22,030 bases of DNA from CALKAL01 sp051846895. Its GTDB lineage: Bacteria; Bacillota; Bacilli; Bacillales; Alkalibacillaceae. Position numbers and translations under genes: made by a program. Location: positions 1 through 22,030 of the forward strand of contig JBPYCQ010000026.1 of assembly GCA_051846895.1 (NCBI GenBank), in the 5' to 3' direction. Numbering within the stretch: position 1 is the stretch's first letter; the number at the start of each line of letters is the position of its first letter. Below, piece after piece: positions 21,371 through 22,030 of the stretch. The notes beneath the pieces are model-generated. The model was not told the origin of the DNA, searched no databases, and saw only the letters and a program-made list of their open reading frames with translations.

Positions 21371-22030
21371 ATGAAACAAATTATATCAAGAATTCACGAA
21401 ATAATAAAGGAAACAAATAATTTAATTGAATTTGAGGAACGTGTACATCAATACATGTTTGAAGTTTTTGAAACGTGTGTTGGCGAAGCGTTTAATCAAA
21501 TTGATCAAGTCATCAAAAAGCGAAGACAACAAGAAGAATGGACAGTTAAACGGACAGACTGGAAAACGATGCAGTTTATGTTTGGGTCAGTTCGCTTTCA
21601 ACGTACATTAATGGGAGATGAACACGGGCAACCGCATTATCCATTGGATGAATGGTTGGGATTTAGAAAGTATCAACGTTATAGTCCATTGGTAGAAGTG
21701 AAAATAGCTGAAATGGCAAGTGAAAGTACGTATAGGGAAGTAGCACGTGTGTTAAAAGAATGGAGTGCCGTACACATTAGTCATCAAACCGTTGGATCGA
21801 TTGTACGACGTGTGGGTGAAGCACAAAAACAAGCAGACCACGATCAAGTCATTGAATTAGAGGAATCAGATTCATTACCTGAAGGTAAAGAAGTCAACTT
21901 TTTATACGTGGAGGCTGATGGTGTATATGTTCGTGGGACTGAACGGCGAAAACATCATGAAGTTCGTCACGCGTTAATTTATGAAGGTTGGATAGAACAT
22001 GGCAAACGAATATCGTTAAAACATCCACAC
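21371..22030 (+). CDS. ISLre2-family transposase, N-terminal part (runs off the window)
   Basis: The frame is open for 220 codons from the ATG to the last base. It begins MKQIISRIHEIIKETNNLIEF and contains features of the ISLre2 (UPF0236) family: KTMQFMFGSVRFQRTL (about 64-79), the GFRKYQRYSPLVEVKIAEMAS segment (about 97-117), a helix-turn-helix-like stretch TYREVARVLKEW and ISHQTVGSIVRRVGE, and VNFLYVEADGVYVRGT (about 178-193), which holds the first catalytic Asp of a DDE-type core. AAAGAGG lies 7 nt upstream but inside a hairpin. It moves the element by cut and paste or copying of its ends. The full protein should be about 450-480 aa; the rest is outside. Confidence 0.9.
   Translation, partial: MKQIISRIHEIIKETNNLIEFEERVHQYMFEVFETCVGEAFNQIDQVIKKRRQQEEWTVKRTDWKTMQFMFGSVRFQRTLMGDEHGQPHYPLDEWLGFRKYQRYSPLVEVKIAEMASESTYREVARVLKEWSAVHISHQTVGSIVRRVGEAQKQADHDQVIELEESDSLPEGKEVNFLYVEADGVYVRGTERRKHHEVRHALIYEGWIEHGKRISLKHPH

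Larger units (their letters stand above)
21308..22030 (+). mobile_element. ISLre2-family insertion sequence, left part
   Basis: The element carries an ISLre2-type transposase and continues past the window. Its left boundary is an estimate based on the inverted repeat before the gene. It lies directly downstream of mscL and interrupts no visible gene. Unlike the decayed genes nearby, its reading frame is intact as far as it can be seen. Confidence 0.7.

Noticed and set aside
21426..21611. Plus-strand frame of 61 codons near the right end
   Set aside because: It is out of frame within the transposase gene, which reads open from 21371 to the window end.

Overview
The window looks like a chromosomal segment of a low-GC Bacillaceae bacterium. 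The gene order thiL-tsaE-tsaB-rimI-tsaD, the ABC-F gene ydiF, rex, ydiK/ydiL and groES-groEL is that of the Bacillus subtilis ydi-groESL neighbourhood. Two tRNA genes (initiator Met, Asp) stand ahead of it, as expected downstream of an rRNA operon. Start codons include TTG and GTG behind strong GGAGG-type ribosome binding sites, and terminators are classic hairpins with T-runs.

Layout. 1-410: tRNA-fMet, tRNA-Asp and their terminator. 538-2445: a self-contained accessory pair on the minus strand, a TetR repressor and an ABC-2 type permease, each with its own promoter and a related palindromic operator. 2553-6138: a tightly packed plus-strand operon for thiamine diphosphate synthesis (thiL), the t6A tRNA modification machinery (tsaE, tsaB, tsaD) and ribosomal protein acetylation (rimI). 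6140-6341: a DnaA-box cluster between tsaD and the convergent ydiF. 6395-9069: ydiF (ABC-F ATPase) diverging from rex (NADH/NAD redox repressor). 9176-10573: a 14-TM drug/proton antiporter gene interrupted by one in-frame TGA. 10593-11516: ydiL-ydiK on the minus strand. 11653-13699: promoter, CIRCE operator and groES-groEL.

13700-16050 is an accessory zone with decayed genes: a small membrane protein, an anonymous C-terminal fragment, a lipoprotein with an internal stop, and a Nudix fragment without usable ends. 16056-20537 is a complete sensing-and-export module: an OmpR-type regulator, a two-TM sensor kinase, an ATPase with Glu at the Q-loop position as in lantibiotic-immunity LanF proteins, and two six-TM-type permeases. 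The ABC genes have their own promoter preceded by four TTTAA(A/C)C motifs about one helical turn apart, which are likely regulator binding sites. 20731-21219 encodes an MscL channel with an added CxxC-CxxC zinc-ribbon-like tail. From about 21308 to the end the window enters an ISLre2-family insertion sequence whose transposase start is folded into a hairpin.

The best candidates for something little described are the tsaD-ydiF DnaA-box cluster, the phased repeats driving the orphan LanFEG-like transporter, the zinc-ribbon MscL, and the leaky-stop MFS gene. I saw no CRISPR array, prophage or complete novel multi-gene defence system.
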